64,000 bases of DNA from Pseudarthrobacter sp. NIBRBAC000502770 (lineage in GTDB: Bacteria; Actinomycetota; Actinomycetes; Actinomycetales; Micrococcaceae): NCBI RefSeq assembly GCF_006517815.1, contig NZ_CP041198.1:186001-250000 (forward strand), read 5' to 3'. Numbering within the stretch: position 1 is the first letter of the stretch; the number at the start of each line of letters is the position of its first letter. The notes under the pieces were generated by a model. That model was given only the letters and a program-made list of their open reading frames with translations. It had not been told where the DNA came from and searched no databases. The position numbers and the translations under genes are program-made. Below, piece after piece: positions 51,156 through 60,063 of this stretch.

Positions 51156-52916
51156 ATGCCAGATGCGCTGACCACGTCCAGCTCCGAGCCCAGCCATGAC
51201 CACTGCGTCATCGGCGTGGATTACGGAACCCTTTCAGGCCGCGCCGTGGTGGTGCGCGTCCGCGACGGCGCGGAACTGGGCAGCGCCGTCCATGAGTATG
51301 CCCACGCGGTGGTCACCGGCGTCCTGCCCCGGGATACAGCGGGCGACGACGGCGCCCGGCTTCCCGGGGAGTGGGCACTTCAGGTGCCCAACGACTACCG
51401 GGACGTCCTGCGTACCGCCGTCCCCGCCGCCGCGGCCGACGCCGGGATCGACCCGGCCGCCGTCGTCGGTATTGCCACCGACTTCACCGCCTGCACCATG
51501 GTGCCGGTCACGGCCGACGGCACACCCCTGAACGAACTGCCCGGCTTCGCGAACCGTCCGCACGCCTATGTAAAGCTCTGGCGCCACCATGCTGCGCAGG
51601 GCCAGGCCGACCGGATCAACCGGCTCGCCGCCGAACGCGGCGAAGACTGGCTTCCCCGCTACGGAGGACTGATCTCCTCCGAATGGGAGTTCGCCAAGGG
51701 ACTGCAGCTGCTGGAGGAGGATCCGGAGGCCTACGCCGCCATGGACCACTGGGTGGAGGCGGCGGACTGGATCGTCTGGCAGCTCTGCGGCCGGTATGTC
51801 CGCAACGCCTGCACTGCCGGTTATAAGGGCATCTACCAGGACGGCCGGTATCCGTCCGAAGAGTTCCTGGCCGCCCTCAACCCTGACTTCAAGGATTTTG
51901 TCAGCTCCAAGCTGGAGCACACCATCGGCCGGCTGGGTGATGCCGCCGGCACCCTGACGGCGGAGGCCGCCGCCTGGACCGGGCTGCCGGAGGGCATCGC
52001 GGTGGCCGTGGGAAACGTTGACGCGCACGTCACCGCCCCGGCCGCGAAGGCCGTGGAGCCCGGCCAGCTGGTGGCGATCATGGGCACCTCCACCTGCCAC
52101 GTCATGAACGGCAGCGAACTGCGGGAAGTGCCGGGCATGTGCGGCGCCGTGGACGGTGGAATCGTTCCGGGCCTGTGGGGCTACGAGGCAGGACAGTCTG
52201 GGGTGGGGGACATCTTTGGCTGGTTCACCAGGCACGGCGTCCCGCCCGAATACCACCAGGCCGCCAAGGACGCCGGGCTGGGGATCCACGAGTACCTGAC
52301 CGAACTGGCTTCCCGCCAGGCCATCGGGGAGCACGGCCTGATCGCGCTCGACTGGCATTCGGGAAACCGCTCGGTCCTGGTGGATCACGAGCTATCCGGC
52401 ATGGTGGTGGGCCAAACCCTGGCCACCAGGCCCGAGGACACCTACCGCGCCCTCCTGGAAGCCACGGCCTTTGGAACCCGCACCATCGTGGACGCCTTCC
52501 GCGACGCCGGAGTCCCGGTCAAGGAATTCATCGTTGCCGGCGGGCTGCTGAAGAACCGGCTCCTGATGCAGATCTACGCCGATGCCACCGGCCTGCCTCT
52601 GTCCACCATCGGCTCGGAACAGGGACCGGCACTGGGTTCTGCCATCCATGCCGCCGTCGCAGCGGGCGCCTACGCGGATATCCGCGAAGCCGCCGCGGCC
52701 ATGGGCGCCGAGCCCGGCGAGGTCTACACCCCAATCCCGGAAAACGCGGCCGCCTACGACGAACTGTTCCAGGAGTACCGCACCCTGCACGACTACTTCG
52801 GCCGGGGCAGCAACGATGTCATGCACCGGCTCAAGGCCATCCAGCGCAAGGCCGCCCAGGCGGCCCGGCCCGGAGCAGGCGTCGCCGCCAAAGCAACCGT
52901 GGGGGTGTCCGCATGA
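51156..52916 (+). CDS. araB: L-ribulokinase
   Basis: Phosphorylates L-ribulose, the second step of arabinose use. The 586-residue FGGY kinase has the N-terminal phosphate-binding segment IGVDYGTLSGRAVVV near 19-33, TDFTACTMVPV, the substrate region around GLWGYEAGQSGVGDIFGWF, and the C-terminal ATP-binding motif FIVAGGLLKNRLLMQIYAD. The ATG at 51156 has GGAGG upstream. It overlaps araD by 4 nt and is controlled by the two operators upstream. Confidence 0.95.
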   Translation: MPDALTTSSSEPSHDHCVIGVDYGTLSGRAVVVRVRDGAELGSAVHEYAHAVVTGVLPRDTAGDDGARLPGEWALQVPNDYRDVLRTAVPAAAADAGIDPAAVVGIATDFTACTMVPVTADGTPLNELPGFANRPHAYVKLWRHHAAQGQADRINRLAAERGEDWLPRYGGLISSEWEFAKGLQLLEEDPEAYAAMDHWVEAADWIVWQLCGRYVRNACTAGYKGIYQDGRYPSEEFLAALNPDFKDFVSSKLEHTIGRLGDAAGTLTAEAAAWTGLPEGIAVAVGNVDAHVTAPAAKAVEPGQLVAIMGTSTCHVMNGSELREVPGMCGAVDGGIVPGLWGYEAGQSGVGDIFGWFTRHGVPPEYHQAAKDAGLGIHEYLTELASRQAIGEHGLIALDWHSGNRSVLVDHELSGMVVGQTLATRPEDTYRALLEATAFGTRTIVDAFRDAGVPVKEFIVAGGLLKNRLLMQIYADATGLPLSTIGSEQGPALGSAIHAAVAAGAYADIREAAAAMGAEPGEVYTPIPENAAAYDELFQEYRTLHDYFGRGSNDVMHRLKAIQRKAAQAARPGAGVAAKATVGVSA

Positions 52917-53641
52917 CCGCCGGAACAGGCGCCGGAACCGGCCTCCTGGAAACCATCGCCCGGATCCGGACGGAGGTGTGCGCCCTGCACGCCGAGCTGA
53001 CCCGCTACGAACTGGTGGTGTGGACCGCAGGCAACGTTTCCGCCCGGGTGCCGGGCACCGACCTCATGGTCATCAAGCCCTCCGGGGTCGCCTACCAGGA
53101 CCTGACCCCGGAACAGATGATCGTGACGGACCTGTACGGCACCCCGGTCAGGGGCACCAATGTTGGCGGCAGCGGCACGGTGGACTGGGGCAATCCCGCG
53201 CTGTCGCCCTCGTCGGACACCGCCGCGCACGCGTACGTGTACCGGCACATGCCGGAGGTGGGCGGGGTGGTGCATACGCACTCAACGTACGCCACCGCCT
53301 GGGCTGCCCGGGGCGAGGCCATCCCCTGCGTGCTCACCATGATGGGGGACGAGTTCGGCGGTTCCATCCCGGTGGGACCCTTCGCCCTGATCGGTGACGA
53401 CTCGATTGGCCATGGGATCGTGGAGACCCTGAAGAATTCCACGTCCCCGGCCGTCCTGATGCAGAACCACGGCCCCTTCACCATCGGCAAGGATGCCCGC
53501 GCCGCCGTCAAGGCCGCCGTCATGTGCGAGGAAGTGGCGCGCACCGTGCACATTTCCCGGCAGCTGGGCGAGCCGCTTCCCATCGACCAGGCCCACATCG
53601 ACTCCCTTTACGCCCGCTACCAGAACGTCTACGGCCAATAA
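52913..53641 (+). CDS. araD: L-ribulose-5-phosphate 4-epimerase
   Basis: Converts L-ribulose-5-phosphate to D-xylulose-5-phosphate, which enters the pentose phosphate pathway. The 242-residue class II aldolase-family enzyme has TAGNVSARVPG near 38-48, IKPSGVAY, SSDTAAHAYVYRH, zinc ligands H121 and H123 in VVHTHST, and H186 in MQNHGPF. The ATG overlaps the araB stop (ATGA), showing translational coupling. The open frame upstream to 52139 is araB read in another frame. Confidence 0.95.
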   Translation: MTAGTGAGTGLLETIARIRTEVCALHAELTRYELVVWTAGNVSARVPGTDLMVIKPSGVAYQDLTPEQMIVTDLYGTPVRGTNVGGSGTVDWGNPALSPSSDTAAHAYVYRHMPEVGGVVHTHSTYATAWAARGEAIPCVLTMMGDEFGGSIPVGPFALIGDDSIGHGIVETLKNSTSPAVLMQNHGPFTIGKDARAAVKAAVMCEEVARTVHISRQLGEPLPIDQAHIDSLYARYQNVYGQ

Positions 53642-53686
53642 CACGCACCGGCCACCAACCGGCCAGAAAATCTTTCCAGGAGAATC

Positions 53687-55207
53687 ATGAGTACCGCTGC
53701 AACCACTTCCCTCGACGGCTACGAAGTCTGGTTCCTCACCGGCAGCCAGCACCTCTACGGCGAGGAAGTCCTCAAGCAGGTGGCCGCGCAGTCGCAGGAG
53801 ATCGCCAACCAGCTCAACGCCTCCTCCGCGGTGCCCGTGCGGATCGTCTGGAAGCCGGTGCTCACCGACTCGGATGCCATCCGCCGCACCGCGCTGGAGG
53901 CGAACGCCGATGACTCGGTTATCGGCGTGACGGCCTGGATGCACACCTTCAGCCCCGCCAAGATGTGGATCCAGGGCCTGGACCTCCTGCGGAAGCCCCT
54001 GCTGCACCTGCACACCCAGGCCAACCGGGACCTGCCCTGGGCGGACATCGACTTCGACTTCATGAACCTGAACCAGGCAGCACACGGTGACCGCGAGTTC
54101 GGGTACATCCAGTCCCGCCTGGGCATTGCCCGGAAGACCGTCGTCGGGCATGTCTCCAACCCCGAGGTCGCCCGCCAGGTGGGATCCTGGCAGCGCGCCG
54201 CCGCTGGCTGGGCAGCCGTCCGCACCCTGAAGCTCACCCGCTTTGGCGACAACATGCGCAACGTCGCCGTCACCGAAGGCGACAAGACCGAGGCCGAGCT
54301 GCGGTTCGGCGTTGCGGTGAACACCTGGTCCGTCAACGAACTCGCGGACGCCGTCCACGGCGCGGCGGAGTCCGACGTCGACGCGCTGGTGGCCGAGTAT
54401 GAGGACCTTTACGACGTGGTGCCGGAGCTTCGCGCAGGCGCGGCCCGGCACGAATCGCTGCGGTACGGCGCCCGGATCGAACTGGGCCTGCGCAGGTTCC
54501 TCGAAGCCAATGGTTCGGCCGCGTTCACCACGTCCTTCGAGGACCTCGGTGCCCTCCGCCAGCTGCCCGGGCTCGCCGTGCAACGGCTCATGGCCGCCGG
54601 TTACGGGTTCGGCGCCGAAGGCGACTGGAAGACCGCCATCCTGGTGCGCGCCGCGAAGGTGATGGGCGCGGGCCTGCCCGGCGGTGCCTCCCTGATGGAG
54701 GACTACACGTACCACCTGGAGCCCGGGTCCGAGAAGATCCTGGGCGCCCACATGCTCGAAGTCTGCCCTTCCCTGACGGCAGCAAAGCCGCGCCTGGAAA
54801 TTCACCCGCTGGGCATCGGCGGCAAGGAAGACCCGGTCCGCCTGGTGTTCGACGCCGACGCCTCCGCGGGCGTCGTCGTCGCCCTGTCCGACATGCGGGA
54901 CCGGTTCCGCCTGGTGGCCAACGCCGTCGACGTCGTCCCGCTCGACCAGCCGCTGCCCAACCTCCCCGTGGCCCGCGCTCTCTGGCAGCCGAAGCCGGAC
55001 TTCGCAACCTCCGCCGCCGCCTGGCTCACCGCCGGCGCAGCCCACCACACCGTGCTCTCCACCCAGGTGGGCATGGACGTCTTCGAGGACTTCGCCGAAA
55101 TAGCCAAAACGGAACTGCTCACCATCGACCAGGGCACCACCATCCGCCAGTTCAAGAAGGACCTGAACTGGAACGCCGCCTACTACAAACTGGCCGGCGG
55201 GATCTGA
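53687..55207 (+). CDS. araA: L-arabinose isomerase
   Basis: Isomerises L-arabinose to L-ribulose, the first intracellular step. The 506-residue protein has the family start [15 protein letters not shown] near 12-26, [45 protein letters not shown], and the metal-site region [20 protein letters not shown] and [29 protein letters not shown] precedes the ATG by 6 nt. Third gene of the araBDA operon. Confidence 0.96.
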   Translation: MSTAATTSLDGYEVWFLTGSQHLYGEEVLKQVAAQSQEIANQLNASSAVPVRIVWKPVLTDSDAIRRTALEANADDSVIGVTAWMHTFSPAKMWIQGLDLLRKPLLHLHTQANRDLPWADIDFDFMNLNQAAHGDREFGYIQSRLGIARKTVVGHVSNPEVARQVGSWQRAAAGWAAVRTLKLTRFGDNMRNVAVTEGDKTEAELRFGVAVNTWSVNELADAVHGAAESDVDALVAEYEDLYDVVPELRAGAARHESLRYGARIELGLRRFLEANGSAAFTTSFEDLGALRQLPGLAVQRLMAAGYGFGAEGDWKTAILVRAAKVMGAGLPGGASLMEDYTYHLEPGSEKILGAHMLEVCPSLTAAKPRLEIHPLGIGGKEDPVRLVFDADASAGVVVALSDMRDRFRLVANAVDVVPLDQPLPNLPVARALWQPKPDFATSAAAWLTAGAAHHTVLSTQVGMDVFEDFAEIAKTELLTIDQGTTIRQFKKDLNWNAAYYKLAGGI

Positions 55208-55211
55208 TCCG

Positions 55212-56267
55212 GTGGCAAAGGTCCCGGCGGCGGCCAGGGACGGGAACCCCGTGACGGACAGCGTCCCGCGGTGGCTGCCCAGGCTCGAGGATGTGGCGGC
55301 ACGTGCCGGGGTATCGCACCAGACCGTCTCACGGGTGGTCAACAACCACCCCAACGTGAGTCCCGGCACCCGCCGGAAGGTGGAAGTTGCGATCGCGGAA
55401 CTCGGCTACCGCCGCAACTCTGCCGCCCGAAGCCTGGTCACCCGGCGCTCGCAGATCATCGGTGTCCTGGGCAGCGAGCTTTCGCAGTACGGCCCGGCCA
55501 ATACCCTGCTCGGGGTGGAACGGGCTGCGCGGGATGCCGGCTACTTCGTCAGCGTCGCGGCGCTGCGCGAGGTCAGCCGGGACGCGATCCTGGACGCCGT
55601 CCGGCACTTCCTGGACCAGTCGGTGGACGGAATCGTGGTCATCGTCCCGCATTTGGAAACGCTGGCTGCCCTGGCGGAGCTGCCCATCGGAGTGCCGGTG
55701 GTGGCCGTGGGACCTGACGGCAATGACACCGTGGGCGGGGTCAAGGTGGACCAGCGGCGCGGCGCCGAACTGGCGGTGGAACATCTCATCGCCCAGGGGC
55801 ACGTCCGGATTGGACACGTTGCGGGGCCGCAGGACTGGATCGACGCCGTAGCCCGCGCCGAGGGCTGGCGGGCAGCCCTCGGCTCGGCCGGGCTCGCGGC
55901 AGACCTGGTGACCGAGGGTGACTGGAGCGCGGGCAGCGGATACGAGATCGGCCGGCGGCTGGCTGCCGGCCGCCGCGCCACTGCCCTTTTCGTCGGCAAC
56001 GACCAGATGGCCCTTGGGGTCTTGCGTGCCCTGAACGTGGCGGGCATCAGGGTGCCGCAGGATCTTTCGGTGGTGGGCTTCGACGACCAGCCGGAGGCCG
56101 GCTATTTCAGTCCGCCCCTGACGGTGGTCCGCCAGGACTTCGAAGAGCTGGGCCGGCGGTGCATGGACATGATGCTCACCGCGTTCCAGGGCGGGGACGG
56201 GCCGCGGACCCTGGTGGTGGAGCCTGAGCTCATCGTGCGCAGCAGTACGGCGCCGCCCGCCCCGTAG
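55212..56267 (+). CDS. araR: LacI-family regulator of arabinose genes
   Basis: A 351-residue regulator. An N-terminal tail of about 25 residues precedes the helix-turn-helix (LEDVAARAGVSHQTVSRVVNNH, about 26-47) and a sugar-binding core with GYEIGRRLAAGRRATALFVGNDQMALG and VVGFDDQPEAGYFSPPLTVVRQDFEELG. The GTG start is 4 nt after araA, so the repressor is co-transcribed with the genes it controls. The matching operators in the chvE-araB gap make this the likely AraR. It is LacI-type, unlike AraC of enterobacteria. Confidence 0.88.
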   Translation: MAKVPAAARDGNPVTDSVPRWLPRLEDVAARAGVSHQTVSRVVNNHPNVSPGTRRKVEVAIAELGYRRNSAARSLVTRRSQIIGVLGSELSQYGPANTLLGVERAARDAGYFVSVAALREVSRDAILDAVRHFLDQSVDGIVVIVPHLETLAALAELPIGVPVVAVGPDGNDTVGGVKVDQRRGAELAVEHLIAQGHVRIGHVAGPQDWIDAVARAEGWRAALGSAGLAADLVTEGDWSAGSGYEIGRRLAAGRRATALFVGNDQMALGVLRALNVAGIRVPQDLSVVGFDDQPEAGYFSPPLTVVRQDFEELGRRCMDMMLTAFQGGDGPRTLVVEPELIVRSSTAPPAP

Positions 56268-56331
56268 CGTGGCCGGCGCCGAATTAATCAGTGGGAGACC
56301 CGCGCGAAACGTGGCCACAACAATAGCTGCG

Positions 56332-56337
56332 TAGTTT
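56332..56337 (+). promoter_or_regulatory. -10 element of the 67-residue gene, leaderless type
   Basis: TAGTTT is followed by 6 nt and the ATG at 56344, the same spacing as other leaderless genes in the window. Confidence 0.45.
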
Positions 56338-56343
56338 TCAGGC

Positions 56344-56547
56344 ATGACCGCTACCTTGCTCATCCGCCTCCGCGACTGGCTGCTGGACTCCGTCACCTTC
56401 GACTTCGAAACGGACGCTGCCGGTGCCATGGCCGACGCCACCCGCTGGGGCTGGCTGCCGGCCTTGAGCGGGGTGTCCATCGGAGCCGGCCACGCCCGCT
56501 CGGAGCACGCAGGAACAACGGCAGAAACCGGCCCAGTGTCTGGTTAA
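56344..56547 (+). CDS. Small protein of unknown function
   Basis: A 67-residue reading frame, not matched to any family I know. It begins MTATLLIRLRDWLLDSVTFDF, which could form an amphipathic helix, followed by an Ala/Gly/Thr-rich second half. There is no clear TM segment or cysteine. Support for being real: a -10 element 6 nt before the ATG, third codon positions mostly G or C for the first 55 codons, and no competing frame in this gap. It lies alone between araR and the DUF4193 gene. Confidence 0.5.
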   Translation: MTATLLIRLRDWLLDSVTFDFETDAAGAMADATRWGWLPALSGVSIGAGHARSEHAGTTAETGPVSG

Positions 56548-56580
56548 GCACACTATTGCGCCGGTAGCGGGATCATGCCC

Positions 56581-56586
56581 TAAACT
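56581..56586 (+). promoter_or_regulatory. -10 element of the DUF4193 gene
   Basis: TAAACT would start a transcript near 56593 with a leader of about 47 nt. Confidence 0.4.
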
Positions 56587-56639
56587 GCTTCACTGAGGTG
56601 CCTGAAATGGCGCTGCGCAGCAACGAAAGTGAACATGCT

Positions 56640-56942
56640 ATGGCTACCGATTACGATGCTCCACGCAAGCAGGAAGAAGAGTCGCCGGCTGACTCCCTCG
56701 AGGCCCTCCAGGCATCACGGAGCGGTAACGCGCAGACCGCGGTTATCGATGTCGACGAGAATGACACCGCTGAAGGTATCGACCTGCCCGGCGCAGACCT
56801 GTCCAATGAGGAACTGACGGTCATTGTGGTTCCCGAGCAGTCGGACGAGTTCACCTGCTCGTCGTGCTTCCTGGTCCGCCACCGCTCGCAGGTCGCCCGC
56901 GAAAAGGACGGCCTGAAGTACTGCCGCGACTGCGAAGGCTAG
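56640..56942 (+). CDS. DUF4193 zinc-ribbon-like protein
   Basis: A 100-residue protein of the actinobacterial DUF4193 family. The N-terminal half is acidic and flexible. The C-terminal part has two cysteine pairs (FTCSSCFLV near 77-85 and YCRDCEG at the end), which probably bind one zinc. The role is unknown, though the family is widespread in actinobacteria. The ATG at 56640 gives the family start MATDYDAPR; upstream in-frame starts lack similarity. It ends before a strong terminator. Confidence 0.85.
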   Translation: MATDYDAPRKQEEESPADSLEALQASRSGNAQTAVIDVDENDTAEGIDLPGADLSNEELTVIVVPEQSDEFTCSSCFLVRHRSQVAREKDGLKYCRDCEG

Positions 56943-56962
56943 AATCCCATCCTGGTTTCCCG

Positions 56963-57000
56963 GCGCCGGCCACCTCACCCGAGGTGGCCGGCGCTTCTTT
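56963..57000 (+). terminator. Terminator after the DUF4193 gene
   Basis: A 14-bp perfect stem (GCGCCGGCCACCTC, loop ACCC) followed by TTCTTT. Confidence 0.85.
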
Positions 57001-57055
57001 GTCCCCGGACGCCGTCGTTATCAAAATGGACCTCGTTTCCGCCCGCCAACGCTCC

Positions 57056-57061
57056 TACGCT
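57056..57061 (+). promoter_or_regulatory. -10 element of the AMIN-like gene
   Basis: TACGCT predicts a leader of about 32 nt before the ATG at 57100. Confidence 0.35.
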
Positions 57062-57099
57062 GGAAGCATCCAATAGCCCTTATTTTGGGTGGCACCACA

Positions 57100-57648
57100 A
57101 TGAAAAAGTTCTCCATCTGGCTCGCGGCCATCCTGCTGGCGGTCGGGCTGGGAATCGTCGTCGAGGGGCCCGCCTCCGCGGCTCCCTACTGCGGACTCAC
57201 ATGGGGTTCGCTGATCAAGTCGGACGGCGCCACGGGCCGCGTGCCCGTGACGAACGTCCGGACCGGGCAGCACTATTGCTTTGACCGGCTGGTGGTTGAC
57301 CTGGGCGGCGCGCCGGCCCCCGGCTACACCGTGCGCTACGTCCCGCAGGTCATCCAGGACGGCTCGGGCGCAATCGTGCCCACCCGGGGCGGCGCCCGGC
57401 TGCAGGTCGTCGTCAAAGCGCCTGCCTACGACGCCAACGGCCAGCCCACCTACACACCCGCCGACAAGGCCGGGCTCTCCGACGTTTCCGGATACCAGAC
57501 CTTCCGCCAGGTGGTCTGGGCCGGAAGCTTCGAGGGCCAGTCCACCATCGGCGTGGGCGTCCGTGCCCGCCTCCCGTTCCGGGTGTTCGCCCTTGACGGT
57601 CCGGGCGCCGGCTCCCGCCTGGTCATCGACGTGGCGCACTACTGGTGA
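57100..57648 (+). CDS. Secreted AMIN-like domain protein
   Basis: A 182-residue exported protein. The signal peptide (MKKFSIWLAAILLAVGLGIVV...) is probably cut after ASA near residue 27. The mature part is a beta-rich AMIN-like domain: FDRLVVDLGGAPAPGYTVRYV near 61-81, ARLQVVVKAPAYD, and RVFALDGPGAGSRLVIDVAH near the end. AMIN-type domains often bind cell-wall components, but the partner here is unknown. Two cysteines (in PYCGL and HYCFD) may form a disulfide. The frame also has an upstream start at 57085, less likely before the signal peptide. Confidence 0.82.
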   Translation: MKKFSIWLAAILLAVGLGIVVEGPASAAPYCGLTWGSLIKSDGATGRVPVTNVRTGQHYCFDRLVVDLGGAPAPGYTVRYVPQVIQDGSGAIVPTRGGARLQVVVKAPAYDANGQPTYTPADKAGLSDVSGYQTFRQVVWAGSFEGQSTIGVGVRARLPFRVFALDGPGAGSRLVIDVAHYW

Positions 57649-57670
57649 GCCGTCCGTCGCCGCCACACCG

Positions 57671-57708
57671 AAAAGGTGCCGGGCCCCGGTGGGGGCGCGG
57701 CACCTTTT
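57671..57708. terminator. Bidirectional terminator between the AMIN-like gene and the APC permease gene
   Basis: AAAAGGTGCC (57671-57680) pairs with GGCACCTTTT (57699-57708), giving T-runs on both strands. Confidence 0.88.
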
Positions 57709-57718
57709 GGGTTGGAAG

Positions 57719-59275
57719 TTATTCCGGAACCACCAGTGCGGGGGTGTCCTGCTTGAGGGTTTCGCCGCGGAAGAAGCCCGGGTGCGTACGGGACATGACC
57801 AGCATGACCACGGCGCCCAGGGCCAGGATGCCGACGCCCAGGATGAATACCAGGCCTATGCCAAACACCTCTGAACCGCTGCCAAACTCAGGTGCCAGGC
57901 TGTCCATGGCGGTCTGGACGAATACTACGAACAGCCCCACGCCGCCCATCACCGGGCACACCAGCCGCAGCACGAAGTGCCGCATGCTGTTGAACAGGCT
58001 GTGGCGGAAGTACCACGTGCAGGCCAAGGCGGTGAGCCCGTAATAGAAGCAGATCATCAGGCCCAGGGCCAGGATGGTGTCGTTCAGGACGTTCTCGCTG
58101 ACCACATGCATGACTGCGTAGAACCCCGCAGACATGACGCCGGCGGCGATGGTGGCGAAGCCCGGCGTGGAGAACTTGCTGCTGATGCGGCTGAAGGGTG
58201 CCGGCAGCGCGCCGTAGTGTGCCATGGCCAGCAGGCTGCGCGAGGGCGACATGAAGGTTGACTGCAGGGACGCGGCGGAGCTGGACAGCACGGCCAGGGA
58301 CATCAGGATGGCGAACGGGCCCATGATGGGGGAGGCCAGCGCCGTGAAGATGTTCTCGTGGTTCTCGGCGTTGTTCAACCCGTTCCCGGTATCGCCGACG
58401 CCGGCGAACATCATGGTGGCGATGCTGACCAGCAGGTAGATGGCAAGGACGATGACGGCGGTCAGGGTACCGGCCACGCCGGCGGTCTTCTTGCCGTTGG
58501 CTGTTTCCTCGTTGACCGTCAGGCAGACATCCCAGCCCCAGTACACGAAAATTGAGAGGGAGATGCCGGCGGCGATCTGTCCGAACGTCTCGATCTTGGT
58601 GACGTCGAACCAGTCCCAGCTGAACGGGATTGCTGTTTCCGAGGTGGACCAGTTGGCGAAGGCCATGGCCACGAACAGGCCCAGCACCAGCAGCTGGAAG
58701 CCCACCAGGCTGTATTGCACCAGCTTGGTGGTGTGCAGGCCGCGGTAGCTGACCCAGACGGCCAGCGCCACGAAGACAAAGCAGGTGATGACGTTCAACG
58801 CCTTGTTGTCCGCGAGGTCCGCCAGTTCGGGGGAGCCGGTGAGCTGGGAGAGGAAAAGGTAGAAGAAGTCGACGGCGACGCCGGCCAGGTTGGACAGCAC
58901 GATGATGTTGGCGGCGAGCAGGCCCCACCCGCCCATCCAGCCGATCCACGGACCGAAGGCCTTGGTCACCCAGGTGAAAGTGGTGCCGCTGTCCGGGGAG
59001 TCGGCGTTGAGCTCCCGGTAGGCGAGCGAGACCAGGATCATGGGGATGAACCCAATGAGGAAAATGACGGGCAGCTGCAGGCCGGCTTCATTGACGGTGG
59101 GTCCAAGTGCGCTGGTGAGGGTGTAGGCGGGGGCAATGGTGGAAATACCCAGGACGACGACGGCCAGGAGCCCGAGCTGGCCGCCCTTGAGTCCCTTGGC
59201 GCTGACGCCGTCCGCGGAGGGCGCGTGCGCGTGCGGGCCGGGTTTGGCAGTACTGGTGCGGATTGTCTCTGTCAT
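57719..59275 (-). CDS. APC-family amino acid permease
   Basis: A 518-residue integral membrane protein with about 12 transmembrane helices. The first bears the APC motif VVVLGISTIAPAYTLTSALGP near 39-59 (unwound helix 1), and helix 6-type SIFVYWGWDVCLTVNEETANGKKTAG is near 243-268. The first 28 residues are polar. It probably imports amino acids or amines by proton or cation coupling; the substrate is unclear. Two ATGAAT-type inverted repeats near its promoter suggest substrate-responsive repression by a regulator not encoded next to it. Confidence 0.87.
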   Translation of the reverse strand: MTETIRTSTAKPGPHAHAPSADGVSAKGLKGGQLGLLAVVVLGISTIAPAYTLTSALGPTVNEAGLQLPVIFLIGFIPMILVSLAYRELNADSPDSGTTFTWVTKAFGPWIGWMGGWGLLAANIIVLSNLAGVAVDFFYLFLSQLTGSPELADLADNKALNVITCFVFVALAVWVSYRGLHTTKLVQYSLVGFQLLVLGLFVAMAFANWSTSETAIPFSWDWFDVTKIETFGQIAAGISLSIFVYWGWDVCLTVNEETANGKKTAGVAGTLTAVIVLAIYLLVSIATMMFAGVGDTGNGLNNAENHENIFTALASPIMGPFAILMSLAVLSSSAASLQSTFMSPSRSLLAMAHYGALPAPFSRISSKFSTPGFATIAAGVMSAGFYAVMHVVSENVLNDTILALGLMICFYYGLTALACTWYFRHSLFNSMRHFVLRLVCPVMGGVGLFVVFVQTAMDSLAPEFGSGSEVFGIGLVFILGVGILALGAVVMLVMSRTHPGFFRGETLKQDTPALVVPE

Positions 59276-59310
59276 GGCACCACTTTCTGGAAGGCTGTGA
59301 GACGGAGGTC

Positions 59311-59316
59311 ACTATA
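59311..59316 (-). promoter_or_regulatory. -10 element of the APC permease gene
   Basis: TATAGT on the minus strand, directly beside the operator-like repeat at 59316-59330. The -35 is poor. Confidence 0.5.
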
Positions 59317-59330
59317 TGAATGGCGTTCAT
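59316..59330. promoter_or_regulatory. Operator-like inverted repeat at the APC permease promoter
   Basis: ATGAA-TGGCG-TTCAT; a related copy, ATGAA-TCACA-TTCGT, lies at 59370-59384. Confidence 0.5.
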
Positions 59331-59460
59331 TTAGTATGGGGGTGCCCCGCCTGTGATGCAAGACGCAATATGAATCACATTCGTTTATGACTGGTTTCCG
59401 AAATTAGTAAGCTCACTGAGAAATTGCCTTTTGCCCTGCCGCCGCGCCGTTCGGGGCTGG

Positions 59461-59466
59461 TAGCGT
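59461..59466 (+). promoter_or_regulatory. -10 element of dps
   Basis: TAGCGT predicts a leader of about 24 nt containing GAGGAGG. Confidence 0.45.
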
Positions 59467-59496
59467 CTGCCGTACTGGACCAATTGAGGAGGATGC

Positions 59497-59976
59497 ATGA
59501 AAGCTTCACCGACACTGACCAACAACCTGCAGGCCGTCCTGGCGGACCTGATCGAGCTCCATGTTCAGGGCAAGCAGGCGCACTGGAACATCGTGGGCAC
59601 CAACTTCCGCGACCTTCATCTGCAGCTTGACGAGATTGTGGACGCTGCCCGCCAGTTCGCCGACGACACCGCCGAGCGCATGCGCGCCCTGCACGCGCTT
59701 CCCGACGGCCGCAGCGCCACCGTTGCCGAGACCACCAGCCTGGCCCAGTTCCCGGAAGGGCTGATCAGCACCGCGGATGCCATCGAGCGGATCGTCGCTG
59801 CCATGGAGGCAGCCGTGGGCACCATGCGCAAGGTCCATGACGAAGTGGATGAGGAAGACCCCACCTCCGCGGACCTCCTGCACGAGTTCATCGCGCGGCT
59901 GGAGCAGTTCGCCTGGATGGTGCAGGCGGAAAACATGAAGCCCACCGCCAAGGTCACCGCGGCCGACTCCAAGTAG
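59497..59976 (+). CDS. dps: Dps family ferritin-like protein
   Basis: Forms a 12-subunit shell that oxidises and stores iron and protects DNA from oxidative damage. The 159-residue protein keeps the full ferroxidase set with the right spacing: H29, H41, D45, D56 and E60 (QAHWNIVG, DLHLQLDEIVD, ADDTAERMR). GAGGAGG lies just before the ATG at 59497. The C-terminal tail (KPTAKVTAADSK) is short and only mildly basic. It is divergent from the APC permease gene. Confidence 0.95.
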   Translation: MKASPTLTNNLQAVLADLIELHVQGKQAHWNIVGTNFRDLHLQLDEIVDAARQFADDTAERMRALHALPDGRSATVAETTSLAQFPEGLISTADAIERIVAAMEAAVGTMRKVHDEVDEEDPTSADLLHEFIARLEQFAWMVQAENMKPTAKVTAADSK

Positions 59977-59991
59977 CGGGCAGTCCACACG

Positions 59992-60029
59992 GGCGTCCGG
60001 CACCGGCGGATCCCGCCGCGCCGGACGCC
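59992..60029. terminator. Inverted repeat between dps and the efflux gene
   Basis: GGCGTCCGGC (59992-60001) pairs with GCCGGACGCC (60020-60029), with an inner GGCGG/CCGCC stem. It lies between convergent genes; no T-run. Confidence 0.6.
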
Positions 60030-60063
60030 TGGCTGTTGTCCGGGCAATACTGCGGATGTTCCG

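Noticed and set aside
53282..55369. Minus-strand open frame of 695 codons
   Set aside because: It lies antisense to araD and araA, whose products are certain. Long antisense frames arise easily in high-GC DNA, and this one has no family motif.
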